Shown here one piece after another: positions 8,908-17,705 of a DNA stretch of 64,000 nt. The translations under genes and the position numbers were made by a program. How positions within the stretch are numbered: the stretch's first letter is position 1; every line of letters starts with the position of its first letter. Under the pieces are notes generated by a model. It worked only from the letters and a program-made list of their open reading frames with translations, searched no databases and was not told the DNA's origin. Location of the stretch: the NCBI GenBank assembly GCA_964485345.1, contig CAZAJB010000002.1, forward strand, positions 16,120-80,119, written 5' to 3'. The DNA comes from UBA5420 sp964485345. Its GTDB lineage: Bacteria; Bacillota; Limnochordia; Darwinibacteriales; Darwinibacteriaceae.

Positions 8908-9282
8908 ATGGCAGATAGATTAGGCCGACTTGCTGAAGAGATTAAGCGCGAAGTGAGCAGCATCATTGCGAAGGACGTTAAGGATCCGCGCCTAGGCATG
9001 ATCAGTATCACGGACGTAAGTGTGTCACGTGACTTATCATGGGCCAAGGTGTATTACAGCCAACTTGGTAATGATGAGGAGCGAGAGCAAACCCTAGAAG
9101 GCTTGAACCGCGCCAAGGGTTTTGTCCGTAGTGAACTTGCTAAGCGTCTGACGGTAAGGCATACGCCGGAGATCATGTTTCATTTCGACCCCTCCTTGGA
9201 GAGCGGTGCTAAGATGGATGCGCTCCTTCGTACACTGCACTCGCCAAAGGAGGGTGAGGGTGGTAATGAAGGAAATGAATAG
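8908..9282 (+). CDS. rbfA: 30S ribosome-binding factor RbfA
   Basis: A KH-fold factor for late 30S maturation and cold adaptation. Characteristic segments are RLAEEIKREVSSIIAKDVKD, LSWAKVYYS and the helix-turn ending in TPEIMFHFDPSLE. The ATG at 8908 is preferred over an in-frame TTG two codons earlier because it stands seven bases after AGGAAGGTG. The 124 residues match the family. Its end overlaps the start of the DHH gene, as in many Firmicutes. Confidence 0.94.
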   Translation: MADRLGRLAEEIKREVSSIIAKDVKDPRLGMISITDVSVSRDLSWAKVYYSQLGNDEEREQTLEGLNRAKGFVRSELAKRLTVRHTPEIMFHFDPSLESGAKMDALLRTLHSPKEGEGGNEGNE

Positions 9283-10258
9283 TCTCCACGAAGTGGTGGA
9301 GTACTTGCGCCAAGAAGACTTCTTTATCGTTGTGGGACATGAGAATCCAGATCCAGATTGCCTCGGGTCGATGTTAGGATTATATTTCGGTCTCACGCAG
9401 CTTGGCAAGACATGTAGAGTTGTCAGCGCTGACCCGGTGCCGGGAGACTTGAGTTGGCCCGGTTTGGAGCTTATAGAACACGTCCCTGTGGGATTTACTG
9501 CTGGGAATAGCTGCGTAATCGTACTTGATTGTGAACCGGATCGGACGGGGAGTATCAGCGAAGGTGTGAAGAAAGCCGGGCGTCTTGTGAACATTGACCA
9601 TCACCAGAGAGGGCGGGGTATGGGAGACATTGTCTATGTGGAACCGTCCGAGGCTGCCACCTGCACCATCGTCTACCGTATCCTCTTGGAACTTGGGGTG
9701 ACATTTGATCGCCCCATCGCCACGGCCCTCTACGGCGGAATTATGGGTGATACCGGCGGTTTTCGTCACGCGAATACGAGTAGTGAAGTCTTGTTCATTG
9801 CTGGGGAGCTCCTGAAGTTCGGTCTAAACCCAGCTGCCATGGCTAGGGAGATTTTCTCCAGTCAGACTTTGGGTTTCCTCAGGCTCCTTGGGTCTGCCCT
9901 GTCCAATCTAGAGACAGCCCATAATGGTCAGCTTGTTTGGATGACCGTCAGCTATGAGCAATTTAGAGCCTTTGACGTCGATCCCAAGAGTAGTGATCAC
10001 TTGGTAAGTTTTGCCCGGATGCTTGACACCGCTGAGATCGCCATGGTTTTTCGCGAGACAAGCCCAGGCGAAATCCGCGTTGGTTTGCGATCCAATTATG
10101 CCGATGTCGGCAGCCTTGCGCGCCACATCGGTGGTGGTGGGCACAGACTTGCCTCCGGTGCCACTATCGCAGGGGACTTGCAGGAAGTATCAACCGCAGT
10201 TGTTAAGACCGCCGAACATTTTCTGATCACAGGAGAACTACATGAATGGCATCGTTAA
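9266..10258 (+). CDS. nrnA: DHH-family nanoRNase / bifunctional oligoribonuclease-pAp phosphatase
   Basis: Expected to degrade 2-5 nt RNAs and/or hydrolyse pAp. Manganese-binding motifs run in order: HENPDPDCLGS, VLDCEPD, NIDHHQ (the DHH signature) and GGIMGDTGGF; the C-terminal DHHA1 domain has GGGGHRLASG. The first motif is NPDPD rather than the more usual NPDGD. ATG at 9266 gives 330 residues; GTG at 9260 is also possible. It overlaps rbfA upstream and truB downstream (17 bases), so the three are translationally coupled. Choice between RNase and cyclic-dinucleotide substrates cannot be made from sequence alone. Confidence 0.9.
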   Translation: MKEMNSLHEVVEYLRQEDFFIVVGHENPDPDCLGSMLGLYFGLTQLGKTCRVVSADPVPGDLSWPGLELIEHVPVGFTAGNSCVIVLDCEPDRTGSISEGVKKAGRLVNIDHHQRGRGMGDIVYVEPSEAATCTIVYRILLELGVTFDRPIATALYGGIMGDTGGFRHANTSSEVLFIAGELLKFGLNPAAMAREIFSSQTLGFLRLLGSALSNLETAHNGQLVWMTVSYEQFRAFDVDPKSSDHLVSFARMLDTAEIAMVFRETSPGEIRVGLRSNYADVGSLARHIGGGGHRLASGATIAGDLQEVSTAVVKTAEHFLITGELHEWHR

Positions 10259-11168
10259 TGTACTAAAACCCCCGGGTATGAGTTCGCATCAAGTAGTAAG
10301 TTTTCTACGCAAACAGCTACAGACCAAGAAGGTTGGGCATGCTGGGACTCTTGACCCCGGTGCTAGTGGTGTCTTACCCCTCCTGGTTGGAAATGCGACA
10401 CGATTGTCAAATTATATCATGAAGGATCAAAAGACATATGTAACTGAGGCAACACTGGGTATTTCCACAACGAGTCAAGATGCCAGTGGCGATACTTGCG
10501 ATCTGTGTACGGATTTTTCCCTGTCTCCAAGCGAGTTGGCGGATGCCCTCGCTTCACTGCAGGGGACGATATGGCAGACCCCGCCCATGGCCTCAGCCAT
10601 TCGGGTCGGTGGAAAAAGACTGTATGAGCTCGATCGAAAGGGAATTACCGTTCCGCGGGAGCCTCGCCGCATAGAGGTTCATTCCATTAACATCATGGCC
10701 ATCTGGAGCGAAGAAGAGGACAAGATTGGATTTGGCACTAGGATCCTGCTGCGTATCTCTTGTTCGAAGGGTACCTATATTCGCACGATTTGTCACGATT
10801 TAGGTGAAAAGCTCGGGGTTGGTGCACATATGTCATTTCTGACTAGGGTCGCGAGCGGAACATTCCGCAGCGAAGACGCCTTCACCCTTGAGCAAATCGT
10901 CTCCTTAACCAGTCAGGAAGATTATCGGTTCTTACTTCCCATGGGAACTGCCTTATCTGGCTGGATCAACGTCAAAGTTCATCCAGTGGTTCAGGACAGA
11001 ATTAGGCATGGGAACTTCATTCTGCCTGAGCACTTGCTTGATGTTCCCCAGACGTTGACTGTAGGTGATGAAGTAGTACTCTTGAATCTAGAGGGCGATG
11101 TTTTGGCCTTGGCCGAGATCAAAATGGCGGAGCAGTTGATTTGCCAACCCTTTCGAGTTTTTATGTGA
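10242..11168 (+). CDS. truB: tRNA pseudouridine-55 synthase TruB
   Basis: Makes pseudouridine 55 in the T loop of tRNA. The catalytic Asp is D38 in GHAGTLDPGASGVLP; further signatures are TYVTEATLG, WQTPPMASAIRVGGKRLYEL and SKGTYIRTICHDLG. The 308 residues include a C-terminal PUA-like region. It starts inside the end of nrnA, in the usual rbfA-nrnA-truB-ribF order. Confidence 0.96.
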   Translation: MNGIVNVLKPPGMSSHQVVSFLRKQLQTKKVGHAGTLDPGASGVLPLLVGNATRLSNYIMKDQKTYVTEATLGISTTSQDASGDTCDLCTDFSLSPSELADALASLQGTIWQTPPMASAIRVGGKRLYELDRKGITVPREPRRIEVHSINIMAIWSEEEDKIGFGTRILLRISCSKGTYIRTICHDLGEKLGVGAHMSFLTRVASGTFRSEDAFTLEQIVSLTSQEDYRFLLPMGTALSGWINVKVHPVVQDRIRHGNFILPEHLLDVPQTLTVGDEVVLLNLEGDVLALAEIKMAEQLICQPFRVFM

Positions 11169-11183
11169 AATAGGTGGACGAAT

Positions 11184-12077
11184 ATGGGATTGAATTGGAT
11201 TAACCGGCAGGATTCGCCTGCTCGAAGTGTGGCCCTGGGCACCTTTGATGGTGTACACCGCGGGCACCAAAAGTTGCTCGAGAAGACCATCGCCCTGACG
11301 CCACGGGGAGGCACGAGCTCAGTGCTGACATTTGATATCCCTCCCGAACAATACTTTCGTGGTGATTTGCGCTTGGTGAGCACGTTTCAGAGGAGAGTCG
11401 GGTTGTTTCGTTCCTTCGGAATCGATGAGGTGGCCTGGCTGAGGTTTGGACCAGAACTCACTTCCATGGAAGCAGAGTACTTTGTGGAGAAGATCCTGGC
11501 TGACGAGATTAGGGCCAAAGAGGTGATCTGTGGATACGATTATCGTTTCGGCAAGGGGCGGCTCGGTGATGTTGCGTTTTTGCAGAAGCAGGGTGAGCGC
11601 TATGGGTTCAGCGTCACGGTGATCCCCGCGGTACAAGGCGAGGGTGGACATACTATCAGTAGCAGCGCCATCAGGCAGCTCTTGCGCCAAGGCGATGTAA
11701 CGCAGGCCACCGAGTATTTGGGGTACTACCCTACCTACCAGGTAACTGTTGAGCAAGCTTCCGGGGGATCTGGGTTTCGTGTCCGTTTCGATTCTGCCTT
11801 GGTACTTCCCATCGAGGGAGTGTACCTGATCTCATGTTTTTTAGCGTCCGGCCAAGGCATGGCCGCGATTGCCTGGCCGCAGACGACTGGGCAGATGAAC
11901 GCCGTCTTCCTAGGCGAACATCCGCCGCATACAGGAGATCAAGAGGTCTTGGAGGTTCAGTTTTTGTCCAGACTGCGAGGGGGCAAACCAAGCGCAGCCA
12001 CCGAATCAGACGTCCTTAAGGCACACGAATTGTTGCCCGGATTTCATTTACAAGATGCTAGATTTGTGCTAAAATAG
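11184..12077 (+). CDS. ribF: RibF-type FAD synthetase with degenerate flavokinase domain
   Basis: RibF normally combines an N-terminal FMN adenylyltransferase with a C-terminal riboflavin kinase. The N-terminal half looks intact: TFDGVHRGHQ (nucleotidyltransferase HxGH-type site) and GYDYRFGKGRLGD. The C-terminal half aligns only in outline: where the kinase should have G-F-P-T-A-N, this protein has SGFRVRFDSALVLP, and the usual NIGxRPTF segment is replaced by IAWPQTTGQ. The kinase reaction is therefore doubtful, while FAD synthesis is plausible. Last gene of the operon; the rpsO promoter is embedded in its 3' end. Confidence 0.85.
   Translation: MGLNWINRQDSPARSVALGTFDGVHRGHQKLLEKTIALTPRGGTSSVLTFDIPPEQYFRGDLRLVSTFQRRVGLFRSFGIDEVAWLRFGPELTSMEAEYFVEKILADEIRAKEVICGYDYRFGKGRLGDVAFLQKQGERYGFSVTVIPAVQGEGGHTISSSAIRQLLRQGDVTQATEYLGYYPTYQVTVEQASGGSGFRVRFDSALVLPIEGVYLISCFLASGQGMAAIAWPQTTGQMNAVFLGEHPPHTGDQEVLEVQFLSRLRGGKPSAATESDVLKAHELLPGFHLQDARFVLK
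12047..12075 (+). promoter_or_regulatory. Sigma-A promoter of rpsO (extended -10)
   Basis: TTTACA, 17-base spacer, TAAAAT with an upstream TG one base before (TGCTAAAAT). It lies within the last codons of ribF and would start transcription just before the leader hairpin of rpsO. Confidence 0.72.
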
Positions 12078-12082
12078 CATTA

Positions 12083-12106
12083 TACTTCGGCACCAGTGCT
12101 GAAGTA
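12083..12106 (+). promoter_or_regulatory. rpsO leader hairpin, candidate S15 autoregulatory element
   Basis: An 11-pair inverted repeat (one G-U pair) with arms TACTTCGGCAC and GTGCTGAAGTA begins almost at the predicted transcription start; about 80 further leader bases precede the rpsO start. S15 leaders that bind S15 and repress translation are known in several bacterial groups. That this hairpin is one of them is inference from position. Confidence 0.45.
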
Positions 12107-12188
12107 CCAGACCCTTTTCTAGGAACAACGTATCTCCGGCGTCTTTCTTGGGAAGCGGTATTGGCAAAATTATGTGGAGGTGGCTTTT

Positions 12189-12455
12189 TTGATTACACAA
12201 GAATCAAAATCACAGATTATTGAGAAGTATAGCCGTCACGAAGGTGACACAGGCTCGCCAGAGGTTCAGGTAGCAATTCTGACCAAGAGAATTCAAGAGC
12301 TCACAGAGCACCTGAAAGTACACAAGAACGACCATCATTCTAGAAGAGGCCTTTATAAGATGATCGGGCAGAGACGTGGTCTTTTGAACTACCTAATGAA
12401 AAAGGATATTGCACGTTACCGTAGTCTTATTGAGGAGCTAGGTTTGCGTCGATAA
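12189..12455 (+). CDS. rpsO: 30S ribosomal protein S15
   Basis: Binds the central domain of 16S rRNA early in 30S assembly. The 88 residues contain the family pattern HEGDTGSPEVQVAILTKRI, LTEHLKVHKNDHHSRRGL and the C-terminal RYRSLIEELGLR. The TTG at 12189 is chosen because it yields the canonical start M-I-T-Q-E and follows GGAGG by eight bases; the frame extends upstream only into the leader. A terminator follows directly. Confidence 0.97.
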   Translation: MITQESKSQIIEKYSRHEGDTGSPEVQVAILTKRIQELTEHLKVHKNDHHSRRGLYKMIGQRRGLLNYLMKKDIARYRSLIEELGLRR

Positions 12456-12461
12456 TGAAAT

Positions 12462-12486
12462 GAGCGGGTAACACCCGCTCTTTTTT
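12462..12486 (+). terminator. Rho-independent terminator of rpsO
   Basis: Eight-base perfect stem GAGCGGGT / ACCCGCTC with loop AAC and six T immediately after. A clear intrinsic terminator between rpsO and pnp. Confidence 0.93.
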
Positions 12487-12565
12487 GAGCTAACAGCAAA
12501 TGCTTTAGCTGTGGCCAAACAGGCTATACTACAGATAGCTGAAAAACTTAGATGGAGGTCGAAAT

Positions 12566-14680
12566 ATGCTAACCGAGTTTCGTGCTGAACTAGGGGGACG
12601 ACCCTTGGTCTTGGAGTTTGGTGCGTTGGCGAAACAAGCCAATGGATCTGTCCTCGTTCGTTATGGAGAGACCGTTGTCTTGGCCACTGCAACCATGAGC
12701 AGACTGCCTAGAGAAGGCATAGATTTTTTCCCGTTACTCGTCGATTATGAAGAACGTATGTATGCCGCTGGCAAGATCCCTGGCGGCTGGGGAAGAAGGG
12801 AAGGAAGACCAAGTGAAGACGCGATTCTTTCGGCGCGTATGATCGATCGTCCACTCCGTCCCCTGTTTCCTCAAGGTTTCCGTAATGATGTGCAAGTTGT
12901 TCTTTCCATCCTATCGGTTGATAAGAGCAACTCGCCAACCATTGCAGCCATGATTGGGGCCAGTGCCGCGCTTCATGTCTCGGATATTCCCTTTTCAGGA
13001 CCCGTGGGCGGCGTGAAGGTTGGTTTGGTGGATGGCCAGTTCATCATCAACCCAACCCTGGAGCAACAGGCCAACTCTGAGCTGGATATTACTGTAGCCG
13101 GAACCAAGGATGCAGTCATGATGGTGGAAGCCGCTGCTAATGAAGTATCTGAAATGGTTGCTCTTGACGCAATAACATTTGGACATAAAGTGGTCCAAGA
13201 ACTATGTGAACTGCAAGAGCAAATTCGCAGCAAGATTGGCAAAGAGAAGGTTGACGTAGTCGTGTCGAAGCCTGAACCAGCCACAGACAAATGGGTACGG
13301 GATCATATCACGAGCGACCTTGCCAACGCAGTACTTACGACCGATAAACTAGAGAGACAACGCCTGATCGATGATTTGCAGACCAATGTCCATGACGTAT
13401 ATATTGAGGTCCATGGCGACGAATTGCATGACGAACATAGAAAAACCCTCGATCGAGTATTTGACAATGTGGTCAAAGAAGAGGTTCGCCGATCGATCAC
13501 GAAAGATAAGGTGAGACCCGATGGACGAAGACCCGATGAGATTCGTCCCATTTCCTGTAACGTGGGCCTCTTGCCTCGCGTACACGGCACGGGTCTTTTT
13601 ACCCGAGGACAAACACAGGTATTAACAGCGTTGACTCTGGGCCTGAAGTCTGATGAGCAAATGCTAGATAACCTCTCCGATGATGTGAGCAAGCGATATA
13701 TTCATCACTATAATTTCCCTGCCTTCAGCGTAGGCGAGACTCGTCCGCTGCGGGGTCCAGGTCGCCGGGAGATTGGCCACGGAGCTTTGGCAGAACGTGC
13801 TTTATTGCCTGTGATTCCGGGTGAAGAAGCGTTCCCATACACCTTGCGCCTAGTTTCCGAAGTTCTTGAGTCGAACGGATCCTCCTCAATGGCTAGTATC
13901 TGCGGAAGCACACTGGCCTTGATGGATGCTGGTGTACCCATCAAACGTCCGGTGGCGGGTATTGCCATGGGCTTAATGATGCTTGATCAGGATTTTACGA
14001 TTCTCACAGACATCCAGGGTATGGAAGACGCCCTGGGAGATATGGACTTTAAAGTAGCAGGCACCAGTGAAGGAATTACCGCACTCCAAATGGATATCAA
14101 AATTGGTGGCGTCAGCAAAGAAATCATGGCCCAAGCTTTGGAACAGGCCAGGCAGGGACGCCTGTTTATCCTGGGAAAAATGGCGGAGGCGATTTCGGGG
14201 CCTAGGGGCGACCTGTCGCTCTACGCTCCACGGATCATCACCATGGAGATTCCCATTGACAAGATTCGCGATGTGATCGGACCAGGGGGTAAGATTATCC
14301 GCGAAATTATCGCTAAGACTGGAGTGTCCATTGACATCGAAGACGATGGCAGAGTGTACATCGCCTCTACTGATGGTGAAGGTGGGCTTCAAGCGCAGAA
14401 ATTAGTTGAGAGTTATGTAAGGGATGTTCAGGTTGGTGAGACCTACCTTGGAACCGTTAAGCGAATCATGAACTTCGGAGCCTTTGTGGAAATCCTCCCC
14501 GGAAAGGAAGGATTGGTTCACATTTCACAATTAGAGCACCGTAGAGTGAACAAAGTCGAAGATGTGGTAGACATCGGAGACGAAGTCATGGTCAAGGTTG
14601 TGGAGATCGACCGCCAAGGAAGAATAAATCTTTCTCGCAAAGAAGCGTTACCAAAGGAGAAGGAATCCGGAGACGAGTAG
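12566..14680 (+). CDS. pnp: Polyribonucleotide nucleotidyltransferase (PNPase)
   Basis: A phosphorolytic 3'-5' exoribonuclease of RNA turnover. Two RNase PH domains flank an alpha-helical linker; RGQTQVLT, the second-domain core (LMDAGVPIKRPVAGIAMGL) and the metal-site region GDMDFKVAGT are visible. A KH domain (IRDVIGPGGKIIREI) and an S1 domain (YLGTVKRIMNFGAFVEILPG) close the 704 residues. It has the standard position after rpsO but is separated from it by a terminator; a TATACT at 12525-12530 may be its -10 box, with no convincing -35. Confidence 0.97.
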   Translation: MLTEFRAELGGRPLVLEFGALAKQANGSVLVRYGETVVLATATMSRLPREGIDFFPLLVDYEERMYAAGKIPGGWGRREGRPSEDAILSARMIDRPLRPLFPQGFRNDVQVVLSILSVDKSNSPTIAAMIGASAALHVSDIPFSGPVGGVKVGLVDGQFIINPTLEQQANSELDITVAGTKDAVMMVEAAANEVSEMVALDAITFGHKVVQELCELQEQIRSKIGKEKVDVVVSKPEPATDKWVRDHITSDLANAVLTTDKLERQRLIDDLQTNVHDVYIEVHGDELHDEHRKTLDRVFDNVVKEEVRRSITKDKVRPDGRRPDEIRPISCNVGLLPRVHGTGLFTRGQTQVLTALTLGLKSDEQMLDNLSDDVSKRYIHHYNFPAFSVGETRPLRGPGRREIGHGALAERALLPVIPGEEAFPYTLRLVSEVLESNGSSSMASICGSTLALMDAGVPIKRPVAGIAMGLMMLDQDFTILTDIQGMEDALGDMDFKVAGTSEGITALQMDIKIGGVSKEIMAQALEQARQGRLFILGKMAEAISGPRGDLSLYAPRIITMEIPIDKIRDVIGPGGKIIREIIAKTGVSIDIEDDGRVYIASTDGEGGLQAQKLVESYVRDVQVGETYLGTVKRIMNFGAFVEILPGKEGLVHISQLEHRRVNKVEDVVDIGDEVMVKVVEIDRQGRINLSRKEALPKEKESGDE

Positions 14681-14705
14681 AGAAATAAGTTAATAATGAT
14701 GTAAG

Positions 14706-14736
14706 AAAAGCAGGTATATTTTACAACCTGCTTTTT
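14706..14736 (+). terminator. Rho-independent terminator of pnp
   Basis: Ten-base stem AAAAGCAGGT / ACCTGCTTTT with a ten-base AT-rich loop, the 3' arm merging into a run of five T. It isolates pnp from the acid-production cluster. Confidence 0.88.
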
Positions 14737-14767
14737 CATTTTGTTTAACAATGAGAGGAGCATGTGC

Positions 14768-15646
14768 ATGGCCATCCTCGCTGTCTATCCCCACGCGAAA
14801 ACCCTGCAGGTAGCCGTATGGGACGGCACACTCTATGAAACCTCTGCATTTCCCCTTCCTACCAGTGGAGACACCCTCACAGACGAGCACCTTCTGCCTT
14901 GGTTAGCATCCCTGGAGATTGCAAAAGAAGATCTGAAGTGTATCATATCCGGTCACCGGAACCTAGAATTTGCCTCTTGGCTTGGGCACGAACTTGATAC
15001 CCCTGTTCAGGTTATTGACGCGAGCACACAGGAAGATTGCTCGCCCCTAGCCTTGGTCCTAGGGACTCCCCTCTTGGAGCGCAAATGCGCTGCTGACGCC
15101 TTTATTTTCCGCTTCCTGGTTTGCCAAGAGGCTAAGCGGTGGAGACTCGATGTGAATGAGGAGCAGTTCATCGTGGCGCACCTCGATGAGGAGCATCAAT
15201 TTGCCGCCTTGCGGGGCACAGCTGTGCTCGATTCCTTAACGAGCTTTGACGAAGGTCCATTTGGCCTGCGGCAGAGCGGTGGATTGCCCTTTGATGCTGT
15301 TTTGGATCTGTGTATGGCTGCTTCGAGTCAAGAAGAAGTGCTAGACATCCTTCATGACAAAGGCGGTCTCTACGGCTATTTGGGCTTGGATAACCTGGAA
15401 GACCTTTGGACCTGCCGGGCTGAGCAGGCGAGTCTCATTCGAGAAGCCCTTGTCTACCAGATCGGCAAAGAAGTTGGCGCTCTGGCAACCGTTTTGCAGG
15501 GTCAAGTGCACTCGATTATCCTAAGTGGTGATCTGACAAAGTACAAACCCTTCATTGAGGCCCTGACCGAACGTGTGGGCTTTATAGCTCCTATTTCTGT
15601 CTATCCTGGAAGTCAAGCCTTAGCAGCTCTTCGCGCGGGTGCTTAA
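14768..15646 (+). CDS. Degenerate butyrate-kinase paralogue (ASKHA fold, probably inactive)
   Basis: Aligns end to end with the true butyrate kinase two genes downstream, but active-site motifs have decayed. The phosphate loop NPGSTSTK is YPHAKTLQ here; AHLGGGISVG becomes AHLDEEHQFA; LSGEGPYSPERVGSVP becomes SFDEGPFGLRQSGGLP; LTGGLAYS becomes LSGDLTKY. The C-terminal helices (ALVYQIGKEVGALATVL) and end SQALAALRAGA are well kept. Start is ATG 14768, seven bases after GAGAGGAG; ATG 14762 is possible. First gene of the ptb-buk cluster, so a partner or regulatory role for Buk/Ptb is a reasonable guess, but no function is known to me. Confidence 0.75.
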   Translation: MAILAVYPHAKTLQVAVWDGTLYETSAFPLPTSGDTLTDEHLLPWLASLEIAKEDLKCIISGHRNLEFASWLGHELDTPVQVIDASTQEDCSPLALVLGTPLLERKCAADAFIFRFLVCQEAKRWRLDVNEEQFIVAHLDEEHQFAALRGTAVLDSLTSFDEGPFGLRQSGGLPFDAVLDLCMAASSQEEVLDILHDKGGLYGYLGLDNLEDLWTCRAEQASLIREALVYQIGKEVGALATVLQGQVHSIILSGDLTKYKPFIEALTERVGFIAPISVYPGSQALAALRAGA

Positions 15647-15678
15647 CCCAAGAATCAACATAAAGGAGTGTGTTCTTT

Positions 15679-16581
15679 GTGGGATTTTCCGACCTAAGGA
15701 ATGACCTGAAAATTGGTCCTGAGCGTAGCTTAACTGTTGCCTGGGGACTAGATGACGGGGTACTACTAGCTTGCCGCCAGGCCCTCGATCAGGGTTTTTT
15801 GCATGAGGTGATAGTGACTGGGCCCGTGGAACGCATTGAAGCTGCTGCAGCGGCATCAGAGATCAGTCTCGAAGGCTTTTCTGTCGATCCTGCGTCAACG
15901 CCGGAGGAGGGGGCTTCTCGGGCTGTTCGTTTGATCCGCGAGGGCGCAAGCGATTTGCTCATGAAGGGGCATCTGAATACGAGCGTTATTCTCCGTGCTG
16001 TCCTACATAAGGAGCAGGGTATTCGAGCCCAGGCTTTACTAAGCCATATTGCTGCTGTAGAACTACCCGGCGGACGTCTTGCGCTATTAACCGATGCCGC
16101 CATGAACATCAAACCAGACTTAACGCAAAAGTCACAGATCCTCGATAATGCCATCCAATTTGCCTGGTCTATCGGGATTCCCAATCCTAAAGTGGCAGTG
16201 TTAGCATCGGTAGAGACGGTGAATCCCCAGATGCAAGACACCATTGATGCTGCCTGTTTATCGCTCATGGGTAAGCGAGGGCAGTTTAGTAAGGCGGCCA
16301 TCGTCGACGGTCCTTTGGCCTTCGATAACGCCTACTCGCAGGAGGCCGCCAGGCAAAAGGGGATTACGAGCGAGGTTGCGGGTGAGGCAGACATTTTCAT
16401 GGTCCAGGAACTAACTGCAGGAAATCTACTGTACAAGGCCCTAGCCTATGTGGGCGGCCTCTCCATCGCGGGAATCATCTTTGGAGCCGCCTGCCCTATT
16501 GTCTTGACGTCCAGGGCCGATAGTTCCGAGAGTAAGCTGAACGCCATTGCTCTAGCCTGCAAGGCGCTTCATGGAAAGTAG
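15679..16581 (+). CDS. ptb: Phosphate butyryltransferase
   Basis: Converts acyl-CoA plus phosphate to acyl-phosphate plus CoA; member of the phosphate acetyl/butyryltransferase family. Visible family segments include DLLMKGHLNTSVILRAVL, LLTDAAMNIKPDLTQKSQIL, KVAVLASVETVNPQM and VDGPLAFDNAYS. GTG at 15679 is chosen because it stands ten bases from the AAAGGAG; the upstream in-frame GTG at 15670 is almost on top of that site. It feeds Buk, encoded 12 bases later. Branched-chain acyl-CoA from the oxidoreductase downstream is the likely substrate. Confidence 0.92.
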   Translation: MGFSDLRNDLKIGPERSLTVAWGLDDGVLLACRQALDQGFLHEVIVTGPVERIEAAAAASEISLEGFSVDPASTPEEGASRAVRLIREGASDLLMKGHLNTSVILRAVLHKEQGIRAQALLSHIAAVELPGGRLALLTDAAMNIKPDLTQKSQILDNAIQFAWSIGIPNPKVAVLASVETVNPQMQDTIDAACLSLMGKRGQFSKAAIVDGPLAFDNAYSQEAARQKGITSEVAGEADIFMVQELTAGNLLYKALAYVGGLSIAGIIFGAACPIVLTSRADSSESKLNAIALACKALHGK

Positions 16582-16593
16582 GGGAGAAGCGGA

Positions 16594-17664
16594 ATGGACC
16601 AGATTATCTTAGTGATCAATCCCGGCTCCACCAGCACAAAACTGGGTGTCTTTCGCAATGACGTCCAGACACATACCACCAATCTTCATCATTCTAACCA
16701 GGATTTGGCCGGTTTTGCTGATATCACGGAGCAAAAGGACTTTCGAGAAGAAGTGACGGTGAAGTGGCTCGCGGAGGAGGTCATCCCCTTGGAGTCGCTA
16801 ACGGCCATTGTGGCAAGAGGGGGGCTCTTGGCGCCTATCCCAGGCGGTACCTACCACATTAATGAAAGAATGGTAGAAGAGCTTGCTGAGGGCCGCTACG
16901 GCAAACATGCCTCGAATCTCGCTGCCCTGATCGCCTATGGACTGAGCGGGCGTCTTGGCATTCCCTCGTTTATTGTTGATCCAGTGGTCGTCGATGAACT
17001 GCAGTCTGTTGCCCGTATTAGTGGTAATCCTAAGATCGAGCGGATTAGCATTTGGCACGCTCTCAACCAAAAAGCCATAGCTCAGAAAGTAGCTACCTCA
17101 CTAGGGAGGCGTTATGATGAGCTCAATCTGATTGTCGCCCATCTAGGCGGGGGGATATCCGTAGGAGCACACCAGAAAGGTAGGATCATTGATGTCAATC
17201 AAGCCCTATCTGGCGAAGGACCCTACTCACCTGAACGGGTAGGTTCAGTGCCCACCGATGGTCTCGTTCGTCATTTCTTTGATCACCACGCTACGAAGGG
17301 GGAGATGGTGAGAGAGTTTGTTGGACGATCAGGTCTAGTGGCCCATCTTGGTACGAATGACAGCCGGGAGATTGTCGAGCGTATAGAGCAAGGTGATAAC
17401 GAGGCTTTGTTTTATTATGACGCAATGTGTTATCAAATAGCTAAGGAAGTTGGCAGGATTAGTACCGTCTTTTGCGGTATAGTTGATCAGATAGTCTTAA
17501 CCGGAGGTCTTGCCTATTCGCCGGAACTAGTGACGAGAGTGAAGGAGCGGGTTGAGTTTATAGCGCCTGTAACCGTGATTCCCGGTGAAAACGAGCTCGA
17601 AGCATTAGCCTTTGGTGCCCTTCGGGTCTTAACTGACCAGGAAGAGGCCCGCGTCTATGCCTAG
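16594..17664 (+). CDS. buk: Butyrate kinase
   Basis: Transfers phosphate from butyryl- or branched-chain acyl-phosphate to ADP, yielding ATP and the free acid. Intact ASKHA kinase motifs: INPGSTSTKLGVF at the N-terminus, AHLGGGISVGAHQKG near residue 190, LSGEGPYSPERVGSVP, and VLTGGLAYS in the second half. The 356 residues fit the family. With Ptb and the 2-oxoacid oxidoreductase it forms a substrate-level phosphorylation route. Contrast with the degenerate paralogue upstream. Confidence 0.95.
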   Translation: MDQIILVINPGSTSTKLGVFRNDVQTHTTNLHHSNQDLAGFADITEQKDFREEVTVKWLAEEVIPLESLTAIVARGGLLAPIPGGTYHINERMVEELAEGRYGKHASNLAALIAYGLSGRLGIPSFIVDPVVVDELQSVARISGNPKIERISIWHALNQKAIAQKVATSLGRRYDELNLIVAHLGGGISVGAHQKGRIIDVNQALSGEGPYSPERVGSVPTDGLVRHFFDHHATKGEMVREFVGRSGLVAHLGTNDSREIVERIEQGDNEALFYYDAMCYQIAKEVGRISTVFCGIVDQIVLTGGLAYSPELVTRVKERVEFIAPVTVIPGENELEALAFGALRVLTDQEEARVYA

Positions 17665-17705
17665 GCTTGTTGTCTTGCAGTGTAGTGGAGAGGGGAGGTG
17701 AACTG

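Noticed and set aside
12502..12530. Possible pnp promoter with TATACT
   Set aside because: The -35 candidate TTTAGC gives only a 15-base spacer; too weak to list as a feature.
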